NCBI GenBank assembly: GCA_035528715.1
Contig: DATKYB010000005.1
Location: forward strand, 1 to 24,843
Length of the DNA: 24,843 nt
Source of the DNA: Nitrospinota bacterium
GTDB taxonomy: Bacteria; JADFOP01; DATKYB01
Direction of reading: 5' to 3'
The number at the start of each line of letters is the position of its first letter. The stretch's first letter is position 1. This document shows positions 17,172 to 24,656 of this stretch, piece after piece. The notes beneath the pieces were generated by a model. It worked only from the letters and a program-made list of their open reading frames with translations. It ran no database searches and was not told where the DNA came from. A program made the translations under genes and the position numbers.

Positions 17172-17729
17172 TTATTGAGTTATACATTCTTTTTGCTGCG
17201 CTGCCCTTAGTTGCTTCATATATATTTTGCGAATTTCATTAAAAATTTCAATAGATTCAGGAGATTTATAATCTGGATATGTCCATTCGAAAGTTCGAAA
17301 GCTTCCCTTATAAAATCTGTAGGTGAGTTCAGCATAGATTCCGTTATCAAGATAGGGTCTATGGTCGTAATTCTTTGTTGTGGCGAGGATTAATTTTTCT
17401 GGGGCAACATATCCTGGATCGATATTCACCATTCTGTTAGGGGTATTGGGAAAATTAAACTCCTTTTCTACCTCATTTGTTTCTATTTTTATCTTTGGGA
17501 GATTTTCTATCTTCATTAAAGGCTCAAAGCTTAGGAATTGTCTTTTAAGACCTTCCCCCATCTCTTTTTCATAATAAGTGGTGAAATTAAAGGAAATTAA
17601 TTGACTTTCAAAGTCCATCTTTCCTAATCTTTTGATAAGTTTCTCTTTCGTCATTCTCAAGACTTCTTCATCTTTGAATATCAAACCAACAATCAATTTT
17701 ACTGGAAAAGGATATTTTATCTTGCCCAT
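17172..17729 (-). CDS. DUF4416 family protein
   Basis: A 185-residue soluble protein of the uncharacterised DUF4416 family. I recognise it by VNIDPGYVAPEKLILATTKN (101-120), the following HRPYLDNGIYAEL, and WTYPDY (149-154). Its function is unknown. It starts three bases after the acylphosphatase stop and has no visible Shine-Dalgarno, so it is probably translated by coupling to that gene. It sits inside the pyrF/acylphosphatase/trkA cluster. Confidence 0.88.
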   Translation of the reverse strand: MGKIKYPFPVKLIVGLIFKDEEVLRMTKEKLIKRLGKMDFESQLISFNFTTYYEKEMGEGLKRQFLSFEPLMKIENLPKIKIETNEVEKEFNFPNTPNRMVNIDPGYVAPEKLILATTKNYDHRPYLDNGIYAELTYRFYKGSFRTFEWTYPDYKSPESIEIFNEIRKIYMKQLRAAQQKECITQ

Positions 17730-17732
17730 TTT

Positions 17733-18011
17733 TTAAAAGTTTATAGAAAAATCTTTGAAGTCTCCTACATAATCCAACCAATTATAATCCACACTTTTCA
17801 CCACAGCACCCGATGGACCTTTATGGCACCACTTAACCAATTCTTCAACATCTTCTCGTTTTCCCTCAGCAATAATTTCAACGGAGCCATTCCTATTATT
17901 TCTTACCCATCCTTTGATATCTAATTGAGAAGCTTTACTAACGGTATTATATCTGAAACCCACCATTTGTACTATACCAGTAACGATAATATTGACTCTG
18001 GCCTTTTCCAA
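17733..18011 (-). CDS. acyP: Acylphosphatase
   Basis: A 92-residue acylphosphatase, which hydrolyses carboxyl-phosphate bonds such as those of acetyl- or carbamoyl-phosphate. The catalytic R20 lies in VGFRY and N38 in GWVRNN, followed by GSVEI. The canonical loop is VQGVGFR; here the first glycine is replaced by methionine (QMVGFR), a mild deviation. The start is TTG, with GGGAG about ten bases upstream; no ATG fits better. The gene is 27 bp downstream of pyrF and three bases before the DUF4416 gene. Confidence 0.93.
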   Translation of the reverse strand: MEKARVNIIVTGIVQMVGFRYNTVSKASQLDIKGWVRNNRNGSVEIIAEGKREDVEELVKWCHKGPSGAVVKSVDYNWLDYVGDFKDFSINF

Positions 18012-18038
18012 ATTTAAAAAGCTCCCAAAAGCATTTAC

Positions 18039-18773
18039 TTATAATCTTTGTTCAAGCGCTTCAATTTCTTCGTAAATCTTTAGAGTAGCTTCAATTGGAT
18101 CTTTTGCCGCTGTTATTGGTCGTCCAATAACTATATAATCAGCTCCTTCTTCAAAAGCCTTTGCAGGTGTAGAGAGTCTTTGATGATCGTCTTTAAGAGC
18201 CCATGAAGGTCTTATTCCTGGAACCACTGTTAAAAAATCTTTTCCGCAGAGCTGTTTTATATCCCTCACTTCATTTGGGGAAGCAACAACTCCGTCTAAA
18301 CCTGCCTCTTTTGCTGAAGAGGCCAAATTTAAAACCTGGTCTTTAATTTTACGATTAAATCCCAAATTAAACAAGTCTTTTTGGTCAATACTTGTTAGGA
18401 TGGTTACTCCAATTATATAGGGACATTGTAAACCCTCTGTTTCAGCTAATCTCTTGCATGAAGCAACGCATTCCTTCATCATGGAAGATCCGCCCAGTGT
18501 ATGGATATTGAACATAAAAACCCCTAATTTCATTACTTCCTCTCCTGCCCTTGCAACGGTATTCGGGATATCATGAAATTTAAGATCGAGAAAAATATAG
18601 CAATCATTATTTTTTAAGATTTTAATAATTTCTTGACCAAATCGTGTAAAAAGTTGATTACCGACTTTAAAAATCTTTATATAATCCTTAAGCATTAACA
18701 CAAGTTTTTTTGCCTGATCTAGGTTATCTGTATCCAATGCAAGGATAATTCTATCTTTTGGTTTAAACCTCAT
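18039..18773 (-). CDS. pyrF: Orotidine 5'-phosphate decarboxylase
   Basis: A 244-residue class I OMP decarboxylase, which makes UMP in the last step of pyrimidine synthesis. The catalytic array is visible as DLKFHDIPNT (63-72, with K65 and D68), followed by the GIRP phosphate-binding region and ADYIVIGRPIT near the C-terminus. The frame opens with GTG-ATG-ATG. I prefer the second ATG (18773) because AAAGG sits five bases before it. The start lies 11 bases inside the end of tatC, so the two genes overlap and are probably coupled. Confidence 0.95.
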   Translation of the reverse strand: MRFKPKDRIILALDTDNLDQAKKLVLMLKDYIKIFKVGNQLFTRFGQEIIKILKNNDCYIFLDLKFHDIPNTVARAGEEVMKLGVFMFNIHTLGGSSMMKECVASCKRLAETEGLQCPYIIGVTILTSIDQKDLFNLGFNRKIKDQVLNLASSAKEAGLDGVVASPNEVRDIKQLCGKDFLTVVPGIRPSWALKDDHQRLSTPAKAFEEGADYIVIGRPITAAKDPIEATLKIYEEIEALEQRL

Positions 18774-19500
18774 CATCACCTTTCTTCTTATAAACTAATT
18801 TTGATAAGAGGATACTTACCTCATAAAGAACTATCAAAGGTAGTGCCATGAGAATCTGTGTAAAGACATCGGGAGGAGTAAGGAGCGCAGCTATTATAAA
18901 TATAAGTAAAATGGCATATTTTCTATTTCTTGTTAAAAACTTTGGTGTAACTATACCGATCTTCGTAAGGAATAATAAAACCAAGGGCAATTCAAACACG
19001 ATTCCAAAGGCCAAGATTAGCTTTGTTGTAAATGAGATATAGTTGCCTAAAGACAACATAGGTTTGATTCCATTCGTTCCATAGGCTAAGAGAAATTTTA
19101 TGCCAAAAGGAAGGATTAAATAGTAGGCAAACATTCCTCCGATTACAAACATAATGGTAGAAAATACTACAAAAGGCAATGTATGCTTCTTTTCCTTTTC
19201 CAGCAGGCCAGGTGAAACGAACTTCCATAGTTGATAAAGGGTTATTGGAATAGTTAAGAAAAGACTGGCGAAAAGAGCTACCTTAAGATTTACAAAAAAT
19301 GCCTCTGTAGGTGAAATAAATATGAGATCCTGACCCAATGGTATTTTTAATATTAGGATGATTTTATGTGAAAGGAAATAAGTGAGGATAAAACCAAAGC
19401 CAATTGAGATAAATATAATAATAAGCCTCTTCCTTAGTTCCTCGAGATGTTGGGTGAAGGGCATCTTTTCATTTTCTATGTTCTTGGTTGTCTTTGTCAT
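18763..19500 (-). CDS. tatC: Twin-arginine translocase subunit TatC
   Basis: A 245-residue inner-membrane protein with six predicted helices, the receptor for twin-arginine signal peptides. Family marks are HLEELRKRL (18-26) in the cytoplasmic N-terminus, [12 protein letters not shown], the helix-4 glutamate E170 (FGIVFELP) and ALLTPPD in the fifth region. tatA/B overlaps its start by 32 bp and pyrF overlaps its end. Confidence 0.96.
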   Translation of the reverse strand: MTKTTKNIENEKMPFTQHLEELRKRLIIIFISIGFGFILTYFLSHKIILILKIPLGQDLIFISPTEAFFVNLKVALFASLFLTIPITLYQLWKFVSPGLLEKEKKHTLPFVVFSTIMFVIGGMFAYYLILPFGIKFLLAYGTNGIKPMLSLGNYISFTTKLILAFGIVFELPLVLLFLTKIGIVTPKFLTRNRKYAILLIFIIAALLTPPDVFTQILMALPLIVLYEVSILLSKLVYKKKGDDEV

Positions 19501-19735
19501 TATCTTCTGTATCTTTCTTTACTTCATCAGGAAGGGCTTTATTATTAGTTTCATAGCTATTTACTTCTTCATCAATATCGACTTTCAATGTATCTTGGAA
19601 TTCGTCTGTTGCCCTTTTAAATTCTGCAAATCCTCTCCCTAGTGCCCTAGCAATATCAGGTAATTTGCTAGGACCGAGAATAATTAAAGCAATGATCAGT
19701 ATAACGATTAACTCTGGCATCCCAAGACCGAACAT
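19469..19735 (-). CDS. tatA: Twin-arginine translocase TatA/TatB family subunit
   Basis: An 88-residue protein with one N-terminal helix, a glycine-proline hinge, an amphipathic helix and a long acidic tail, the standard TatA/B build. The start [13 protein letters not shown] with E8 and the hinge LGPSKLP look as much like TatB as TatA; it is the only TatA-type gene in the window and may serve both roles. I use the ATG at 19735, which has a near-perfect Shine-Dalgarno (AAGGAGG) five bases upstream. A longer frame from a TTG at 19768 would add residues in front of the export helix and cover that ribosome site. The 3' end overlaps tatC by 32 bp. Confidence 0.94.
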   Translation of the reverse strand: MFGLGMPELIVILIIALIILGPSKLPDIARALGRGFAEFKRATDEFQDTLKVDIDEEVNSYETNNKALPDEVKKDTEDNDKDNQEHRK

Positions 19736-19784
19736 CTGATCCTCCTTTATTTGAACGTAAAAAAACAACGTTCTTTAATTAAAA

Positions 19785-19813
19785 ATCCTATCAAAAGACA
19801 TTCTATTCTGCAA
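19785..19813 (-). promoter_or_regulatory. Candidate promoter for the tat-pyrF-trk cluster
   Basis: On the minus strand TTGCAG (19808-19813) and TAGGAT (19785-19790) are 17 bp apart, about 50 bp before the tatA/B start. The match to consensus is partial. Confidence 0.3.
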
Positions 19814-19880
19814 GGATTTTATCAATTTCTAAATCATTAAATTTAATATAAAAACAGGTTTTTATTCTGCGTTGGATTGA

Positions 19881-19893
19881 CTTAACAGTTAAG
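19881..19893. promoter_or_regulatory. Perfect 13-bp palindrome, possible operator
   Basis: CTTAAC-A-GTTAAG is a perfect 6-1-6 inverted repeat. It ends seven bases before the -35 hexamer of the promoter for the receiver-DHp gene and also lies in the divergent region facing tatA/B, a typical place for a regulator site. Confidence 0.4.
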
Positions 19894-19900
19894 AAAAGAG

Positions 19901-19928
19901 TTGACAAATTTTAAATATTGAGTATAGA
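19901..19928 (+). promoter_or_regulatory. Sigma70-type promoter of the receiver-DHp gene
   Basis: A perfect TTGACA (19901-19906) is followed after 16 bp by TATAGA (19923-19928). Transcription would start near 19935, leaving a leader of about 60 bases before the ATG at 19996. Confidence 0.5.
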
Positions 19929-19995
19929 GGAATTGAAATATGATTAATATGAATTTATACAGATGATTTAAAAGATTAAGTAATAGGATTTAATA

Positions 19996-20709
19996 ATGAA
20001 TATGCCTAACAAGAATGGTTTTGCTAAGTTATTGGTTGTTGATGATGATGATTTAGTATTACAGGGTTTTAAGAGTGTATTGAGTGGAGAGGGATATGAA
20101 GTGGATGAGGTTAATAGCGGAAGAGCGGCTCTTAAGTTGATAAGGAGGGATCGTTTTGACCTGGTTTTGGTTGATCTCATGATGGAGGGTATTGATGGTT
20201 TAGGAGTATTGCGAGAGGTGAAGAAGAAAAGTCCGGATACGGTGGTAGTTATAGTCACGGGATATGAGTCGATTGAAAGTATTCTGGAGGCGATGCGTTG
20301 GGGTGCATATGATTATCTTATCAAGCCTTGTTCTGAGATAGATTTAAAGATGACGATAAGGAGGGGTTTAGAGAAGCAAAGGATAGAGAGGAAGTTGGTA
20401 GGGGCGGAGAGGTTAGCTGCGATAACGAAAACGGCTTTAGCGACAAATCATAAGATAAGCAGCCCTTTAGAAACGATAGTTTTGGAGACGGAGTTATTAT
20501 TAAGGAAAGGTGATGAATTTGATGAGAAGGGGAAAGAGAGATTAGAGGCTATATTGCAGGAAGCATTTAGGATAAAGGATATAATGAAGAAGATGTCTCA
20601 TATAACCGAGCCTGTTATTAGCGAATATATGGATAGTGTAAAAATGGTGGATATGGGGAGATCTAAAACAACTTTTCATTCCCTTAAGGAGGGCGGTAAA
20701 AAGAAGTAA
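19996..20709 (+). CDS. Receiver domain fused to a histidine-kinase-like DHp helix pair without a kinase domain
   Basis: A 237-residue signalling protein. Residues 10-125 form a CheY-like receiver with acidic pocket D16/D17, phospho-acceptor D60, T88 and K110. Residues about 138-205 match the two-helix HisKA (DHp) domain of histidine kinases: ERLAAITKTALATNHKISS, then PLETI, ELLL and a second helix. H152 occupies the H-box position, but the following base is K153 and the box reads HKISSPL instead of the usual HEINNPL. There is no ATP-binding HATPase domain and no DNA-binding domain. It could be a phosphotransfer or dimerisation partner for kinases encoded elsewhere. It has its own likely promoter and palindrome upstream and ends three bases from the convergent ilvE. 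Confidence 0.85.
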   Translation: MNMPNKNGFAKLLVVDDDDLVLQGFKSVLSGEGYEVDEVNSGRAALKLIRRDRFDLVLVDLMMEGIDGLGVLREVKKKSPDTVVVIVTGYESIESILEAMRWGAYDYLIKPCSEIDLKMTIRRGLEKQRIERKLVGAERLAAITKTALATNHKISSPLETIVLETELLLRKGDEFDEKGKERLEAILQEAFRIKDIMKKMSHITEPVISEYMDSVKMVDMGRSKTTFHSLKEGGKKK

Positions 20710-20712
20710 TCT

Positions 20713-21624
20713 TTAAATATAAGTTAACCAATGTTCATGGTGTTCGTCTTTACCTTGAACGACATCAAAAAAGGCCTGCTGAAGCTTTTTAGTTGTAGGA
20801 CCAGGTTTGCCGGTCCCGATATCCCGATTATCTACTTGCCTTATAGGAGTCAATTCTGCTGCAGTCCCTGTAAAAAATGCTTCATCAGCAATATATAACT
20901 CATCCCTCGAGAAGGGTTCCTCTTTAAGAGGGATATTTAAAAACTTTGATAATTCTATTATAGAATCTCTGGTAATACCTTCTAAAACAGAGGTAAGAGG
21001 GGGCGTCTTAATCATTCCTTTTCTCACGAGAAAGATATTTTCTCCACTACCTTCTGAAACATTTCCATTTGTATCCAACATAAGGGCCTCGTCATAACCA
21101 TTCAATATTGCCTCTATCTTTGCCAATTGGGAATTCACATAGTTTCCGCATATCTTTGCCTTTGTCATTGTTATGTTGACGTGATGCCTTGTAAAAGAAG
21201 ATGTCTTTACTCGAATCCCATTTGATAAACCTTCTTCTCCAAGATATGCACCCCAGGGCCAGACTGCAATAGCAACTTTAATGGGAATGCCAAGAAAGTT
21301 GATGCCCATATTCCCATAGCCAATATATATGATGGGTCTGATATAACATTCTTCTAATTGATTAATATTTATGGTTTCTCTAATTGCTTTTATTACATCG
21401 TTTTTAGAGAACGGGCTTTCAATACCTACTATATGGGCAGAATTGAACAGTCTATCAATATGTTCCATTAGTCTGAATATAGCTGGGCCTTTTTTTGTTT
21501 TATAGCATCTGATTCCTTCAAATACACCAAGACCATAGTGAAGGGTATGAGTCAATATATGAATCTTTGCGTCGGCCCAATCAACAAATTTACCATCCAT
21601 CCATATCTTTTTGACTTCTTGCAA
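20713..21624 (-). CDS. ilvE: Branched-chain amino acid aminotransferase
   Basis: A 303-residue class IV PLP aminotransferase, which makes leucine, isoleucine and valine from their 2-oxo acids. Marks are [26 protein letters not shown], the Schiff-base lysine in [10 protein letters not shown] (K157 in this numbering), and [13 protein letters not shown]. The C-terminal [12 protein letters not shown] motif is also typical. An ATG six codons upstream (21642) has no ribosome site. The sequence AAGGAGA lies six bases before the TTG at 21624, so I take TTG as the start. It converges on the receiver-DHp gene with a three-base gap. Confidence 0.93.
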   Translation of the reverse strand: MQEVKKIWMDGKFVDWADAKIHILTHTLHYGLGVFEGIRCYKTKKGPAIFRLMEHIDRLFNSAHIVGIESPFSKNDVIKAIRETININQLEECYIRPIIYIGYGNMGINFLGIPIKVAIAVWPWGAYLGEEGLSNGIRVKTSSFTRHHVNITMTKAKICGNYVNSQLAKIEAILNGYDEALMLDTNGNVSEGSGENIFLVRKGMIKTPPLTSVLEGITRDSIIELSKFLNIPLKEEPFSRDELYIADEAFFTGTAAELTPIRQVDNRDIGTGKPGPTTKKLQQAFFDVVQGKDEHHEHWLTYI

Positions 21625-21741
21625 GGCGACTCTCCTTTTCATTTATTTTTTTAAATAAAAAAGAATTAAAAAATTACCACATGGCTTTTTTTAATGCAAG
21701 AAAATTATTTATAGATATATTATTTATCTAGTCATAAAACA

Positions 21742-21764
21742 AGGCAATAAAGATATTATTGCCT
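21742..21764. repeat. Hairpin between ilvE and the tRNA genes
   Basis: AGGCAATAA (21742-21750) and TTATTGCCT (21756-21764) are perfect 9-bp arms around a five-base loop. A T-rich stretch follows on the plus strand. It lies just upstream of the tRNA promoter and could be an insulating terminator or a regulatory site. Confidence 0.45.
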
Positions 21765-21784
21765 ATCTTTATTTATTATTTTTA

Positions 21785-21811
21785 TTGACTTTGAAGTTTT
21801 GATGTTATAAT
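21785..21811 (+). promoter_or_regulatory. Promoter of the tRNA-Lys/tRNA-Glu unit
   Basis: TTGACT (21785-21790) and a perfect TATAAT (21806-21811) lie 15 bp apart, ending 14 bases before the mature tRNA-Lys. The spacing is short, but the -10 and its position are convincing. Confidence 0.6.
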
Positions 21812-21825
21812 GTTTTAAACTTTAT

Positions 21826-21901
21826 GGGCCGCTAGCTCAGGTGGTAGAGCAACGCCCTTTTAAGGCGTGGGTCGAAGGTTCGAGTCCTTCGCGGCTCACC
21901 A
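21826..21901 (+). tRNA. tRNA-Lys (anticodon TTT)
   Basis: A full cloverleaf is visible: acceptor GGGCCGC/GCGGCTC (one G-U), D-stem GCTC/GAGC, anticodon stem ACGCC/GGCGT with loop CTTTTAA, and T-arm GAAGG-TTCGAGT-CCTTC. CCA is encoded. It is 76 nt and is followed two bases later by tRNA-Glu. Confidence 0.97.
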
Positions 21902-21903
21902 GC

Positions 21904-21981
21904 GTCCCCATCGTCTAGCCCGGCCAAGGACACCGCCCTTTCACGGCGGTAACGGGGGTTCAAATCCCCCTGGGGACGCCA
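21904..21981 (+). tRNA. tRNA-Glu (anticodon TTC)
   Basis: The acceptor is GTCCCCA/TGGGGAC, the anticodon stem CCGCC/GGCGG with loop CTTTCAC, and the T-arm GGGGG-TTCAAAT-CCCCC. The 3' end reads G then an encoded CCA. It is 78 nt and close to the Escherichia coli tRNA-Glu sequence as I know it. It is separated from tRNA-Lys by two bases, so both come from one transcript. Confidence 0.97.
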
Positions 21982-22159
21982 TTTACATTTATAAACTCTT
22001 CTAAATTAGTTCCCCCAAAAACAGCCATTATTAAATAACATACTTTCCTAGGCTTTTTTCGAAGAAGACTTTTCGTTGATAATCAAAGCCATTGTATAAT
22101 GACTGAAGAAGTGTTATTATTTTTTTAATATAAAAATTTTAATATTTTCTCAAATTCAT

Positions 22160-22915
22160 ATGAATTTTATGAATAGAAAAAGTGGTAGATTATATTTAAT
22201 CCTTTTTATAACTCTTTTAACAATCATTTCCTGTGCTGGGACTACAGGACCAAAGGTATCAGAGCAGGAGTTTCTTCGTGAGAAGGAGATATTACAAAAG
22301 AAGGCAGAAGAATTCAAAAAGGCCCAGCAGGGAAAAGTAGGGAAGGTAGGTGAGAAGCTCCTTTTATATATTCAGAACCACCCACAAATAAGTTTCCATA
22401 TGGTTGATGACCAGAGTGTTAATGCAGCGGCAACATTTAATAAGGTCTTTGTAACTTATGGCATGATGCGTTTTATAAAGACTGAGGATGAACTCGCCGT
22501 AGTTTTGGGACATGAACTCGCTCATATAACAAGGGGTCATCTCAAAAAGAGTATTACAAAAAATATTTTACTGGACATCCCCGTTTTGATTTTAGGGACC
22601 CTTGCTGAATCTCAGGTTAGTGGAACAGGACAGGTAGTTTCTATGCTGGGGGGTGCCTTTTCTCAGAAGTTCAACAGGGATTATGAAAGAGAAGCAGATG
22701 TTTATGGTCTTAAATATGCCTATGAGGCAGGTTATGACATAAAGGCAGGAGCAAGGATATGGGAGAGATTTGCCATTGAGGTTCCAAAGAGTCTGTCAAG
22801 AGACTTTTTTAGCAGTCATCCCTCCTCTCCAGAGCGATTGATAAGGATAAAAAAGGTTAGCAGCGCTTTACTATCGGGCCAAGGAATTGAGGGATTGGAA
22901 GAGAATCCTAAATAA
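22160..22915 (+). CDS. M48 family zinc metalloprotease, probable lipoprotein
   Basis: A 251-residue protein related to the periplasmic YggG/LoiP/BepA-type M48 proteases that handle misfolded envelope proteins. The N-terminus is a lipoprotein signal with lipobox IISC (C25). The zinc site is HELAH (H118, E119, H122) with third ligand E178 in EREAD. SSHPSSPERL (218-227) is the conserved M48 tail motif. No TPR domain follows, so it is the short form. It stands 178 bp after tRNA-Glu. A TATAAT at 22095-22100 could be its -10 box. No clear Shine-Dalgarno precedes the ATG; a second ATG three codons in is also possible. It ends seven bases from the convergent ETF-QO gene. Confidence 0.9.
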   Translation: MNFMNRKSGRLYLILFITLLTIISCAGTTGPKVSEQEFLREKEILQKKAEEFKKAQQGKVGKVGEKLLLYIQNHPQISFHMVDDQSVNAAATFNKVFVTYGMMRFIKTEDELAVVLGHELAHITRGHLKKSITKNILLDIPVLILGTLAESQVSGTGQVVSMLGGAFSQKFNRDYEREADVYGLKYAYEAGYDIKAGARIWERFAIEVPKSLSRDFFSSHPSSPERLIRIKKVSSALLSGQGIEGLEENPK

Positions 22916-22922
22916 TATCGGC

Positions 22923-24587
22923 TTACTGAAATTTATAAGCGGGACCACCCCCGCCCTCAGGGGGGACCCAGTCTATTATTTCATAGGGGTCCATGATATC
23001 ACATGTTTTACAATGGACACAGTTAGCAGGGTTAAGCTTTAATTCTTTTTCTCCGCTTTCTTCATTTTCAACAATCTCATAAACATTTGAAGGGCAAAAA
23101 TACTGACACGGATTGCCGAATTCTATCCTACATTCATTTTTGCATACATCAGGGTTGCTTATCTTTAAATGACAGGGTTGATCCTCATCATGATTTGTAC
23201 CAGAATAGAATACATCCGTTTCTTTATCAAACGTAAGTTTATTATCAAATTTTATAATATGAGACTTATATTTTGACAGATTATCCCCATAATAATCTTT
23301 GAGTTTCTTCATTCTCTTGTGGCCCTCTTCAATTTTTATTGGCTTTCCCCATCTTCCCTTTGTCAACAGCTGAAAAGCTCCTTTCAAAAGACCTTGAAAG
23401 AATCCCTTTTGAAAGCCTTGATGAAAATTCCTTGACATGTGTAGCTCTTTTTCTATAACACTCTCTCTAACCTTTTCTTCGTACCTCTTTAATGTATTTT
23501 CTGAATAGTCCTTTTCTTTTAGAGCATGAAATATTGTTTCTGCTGCGAGGATTCCTGATTTTATTGCCAGATGAACGCCCTTTAGCCTCCTAGAGTCAAG
23601 AAAACCAGCAGAATCCCCCGCAATTAATAATCCATTCCCGTAAATTTTTGGGATCGAATAATAACCCCCTTCTGGAAGGGTTTTAGCACCGTAGCTTATT
23701 ATCTCTCCTCCTGCTAAGAGGTTAGAGATGAAAGGGTGTTTCTTGAATCTTTGAAATTCATGGTGAGGGTCAAGCATAGGATTTTGATAATTGAGACCCA
23801 CAACAAGCCCTATGGCGAGGAGATTATCTTCCATTCCATACAAAAAACCCCCTCCATATGTTGAGTTGTCTAGGGGGTATCCAAAGGTATGTATAACCTT
23901 TCCACTGAGCCTATTTGACGATGGAACCTTCCAAATCTCTTTAATCCCAACTGAATAAACCTGAGGGTTAATCTGTGTTGTATCTGAAAATTTATTTAAA
24001 AAAGCTTTCGTGAGACTCCCCCTACTTCCCTCGCCTAAAACAGTAATAGATGCTAAGATATCGGCACCAGGTTCATAGTTATTCTTTTGGTTTCCACTTT
24101 TATCCAGACCTTTATCTCCCGTCCTGATTCCAATGGTGCGATCGTTCTTAAAAAGAAGCTCAGACCCAGGAAATTCACAGAAAATGTCAACACCTCTTGC
24201 TTCTACACTCTTAGCCAGCCACTGAACAAATTTCCTTAATGAAATGATATAACAACCATGATTGTTCAGAAGCTTGGGAATAAAAGGGATTTCTATCTTT
24301 CCTTTTTCAGTAAAAAAGAATAGGGAATCCTTCTCTACTTTTTGTCCTAAAGGAGGATTTTCCCCCTGGTAGTCTGGAATGAGTTCCTCTAACGTAGAAG
24401 TATCTAAAATACAGCCAGATATTATATGAGACCCAACTTCCTTTCCTTTTTCTAAGATGGCTATACTGATTTCACCTAAGCCTTGCTTTTTAATGAGGTT
24501 TGAAAGGTGGAGTGCTCCTGCGAGGTTTGCTGGGCCAGCTCCTACAAATAGAACATCAACTTCAAGAATATCTCTTTTTTGTTCCAT
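22923..24587 (-). CDS. Electron-transfer flavoprotein-ubiquinone oxidoreductase
   Basis: A 554-residue ETF-QO (ETF dehydrogenase), which takes electrons from reduced ETF through FAD and one 4Fe-4S cluster and passes them to quinone at the membrane face. It has the FAD motif VGAGPANLAGALHL (15-28) and a second dinucleotide element LLIAGDSAGFLD. The C-terminal Fe-S module has C498, C523, C526 and C529, with the same 25-3-3 spacing as the pig enzyme. NCVHCKTCDI and PPEGGGGPAY are also present. The length is typical of bacterial forms. It lies 69 bp downstream of etfA on the same strand, so the donor and the acceptor dehydrogenase are probably co-transcribed. Confidence 0.96.
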   Translation of the reverse strand: MEQKRDILEVDVLFVGAGPANLAGALHLSNLIKKQGLGEISIAILEKGKEVGSHIISGCILDTSTLEELIPDYQGENPPLGQKVEKDSLFFFTEKGKIEIPFIPKLLNNHGCYIISLRKFVQWLAKSVEARGVDIFCEFPGSELLFKNDRTIGIRTGDKGLDKSGNQKNNYEPGADILASITVLGEGSRGSLTKAFLNKFSDTTQINPQVYSVGIKEIWKVPSSNRLSGKVIHTFGYPLDNSTYGGGFLYGMEDNLLAIGLVVGLNYQNPMLDPHHEFQRFKKHPFISNLLAGGEIISYGAKTLPEGGYYSIPKIYGNGLLIAGDSAGFLDSRRLKGVHLAIKSGILAAETIFHALKEKDYSENTLKRYEEKVRESVIEKELHMSRNFHQGFQKGFFQGLLKGAFQLLTKGRWGKPIKIEEGHKRMKKLKDYYGDNLSKYKSHIIKFDNKLTFDKETDVFYSGTNHDEDQPCHLKISNPDVCKNECRIEFGNPCQYFCPSNVYEIVENEESGEKELKLNPANCVHCKTCDIMDPYEIIDWVPPEGGGGPAYKFQ

Positions 24588-24656
24588 GATTATTTTAAAT
24601 TTAATGAAAGAATTCTCACTTGATATTTTCGAGGAAGATTCATTTTAAATTGAAGG

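Noticed and set aside
19736-19768. Longer TatA/B frame starting at a TTG
   Set aside because: The extension covers an excellent AAGGAGG ribosome site and adds residues ahead of the conserved MFGLG N-terminus.
22051-22090. Inverted repeat GGCTTT/AAAGCC with an inner CGAAGA/TTTTCG stem after tRNA-Glu, as a tRNA terminator
   Set aside because: The arms are short and no T-run follows; it is directly upstream of a possible -10 box instead. I could not decide its role, so it is not listed as a terminator.
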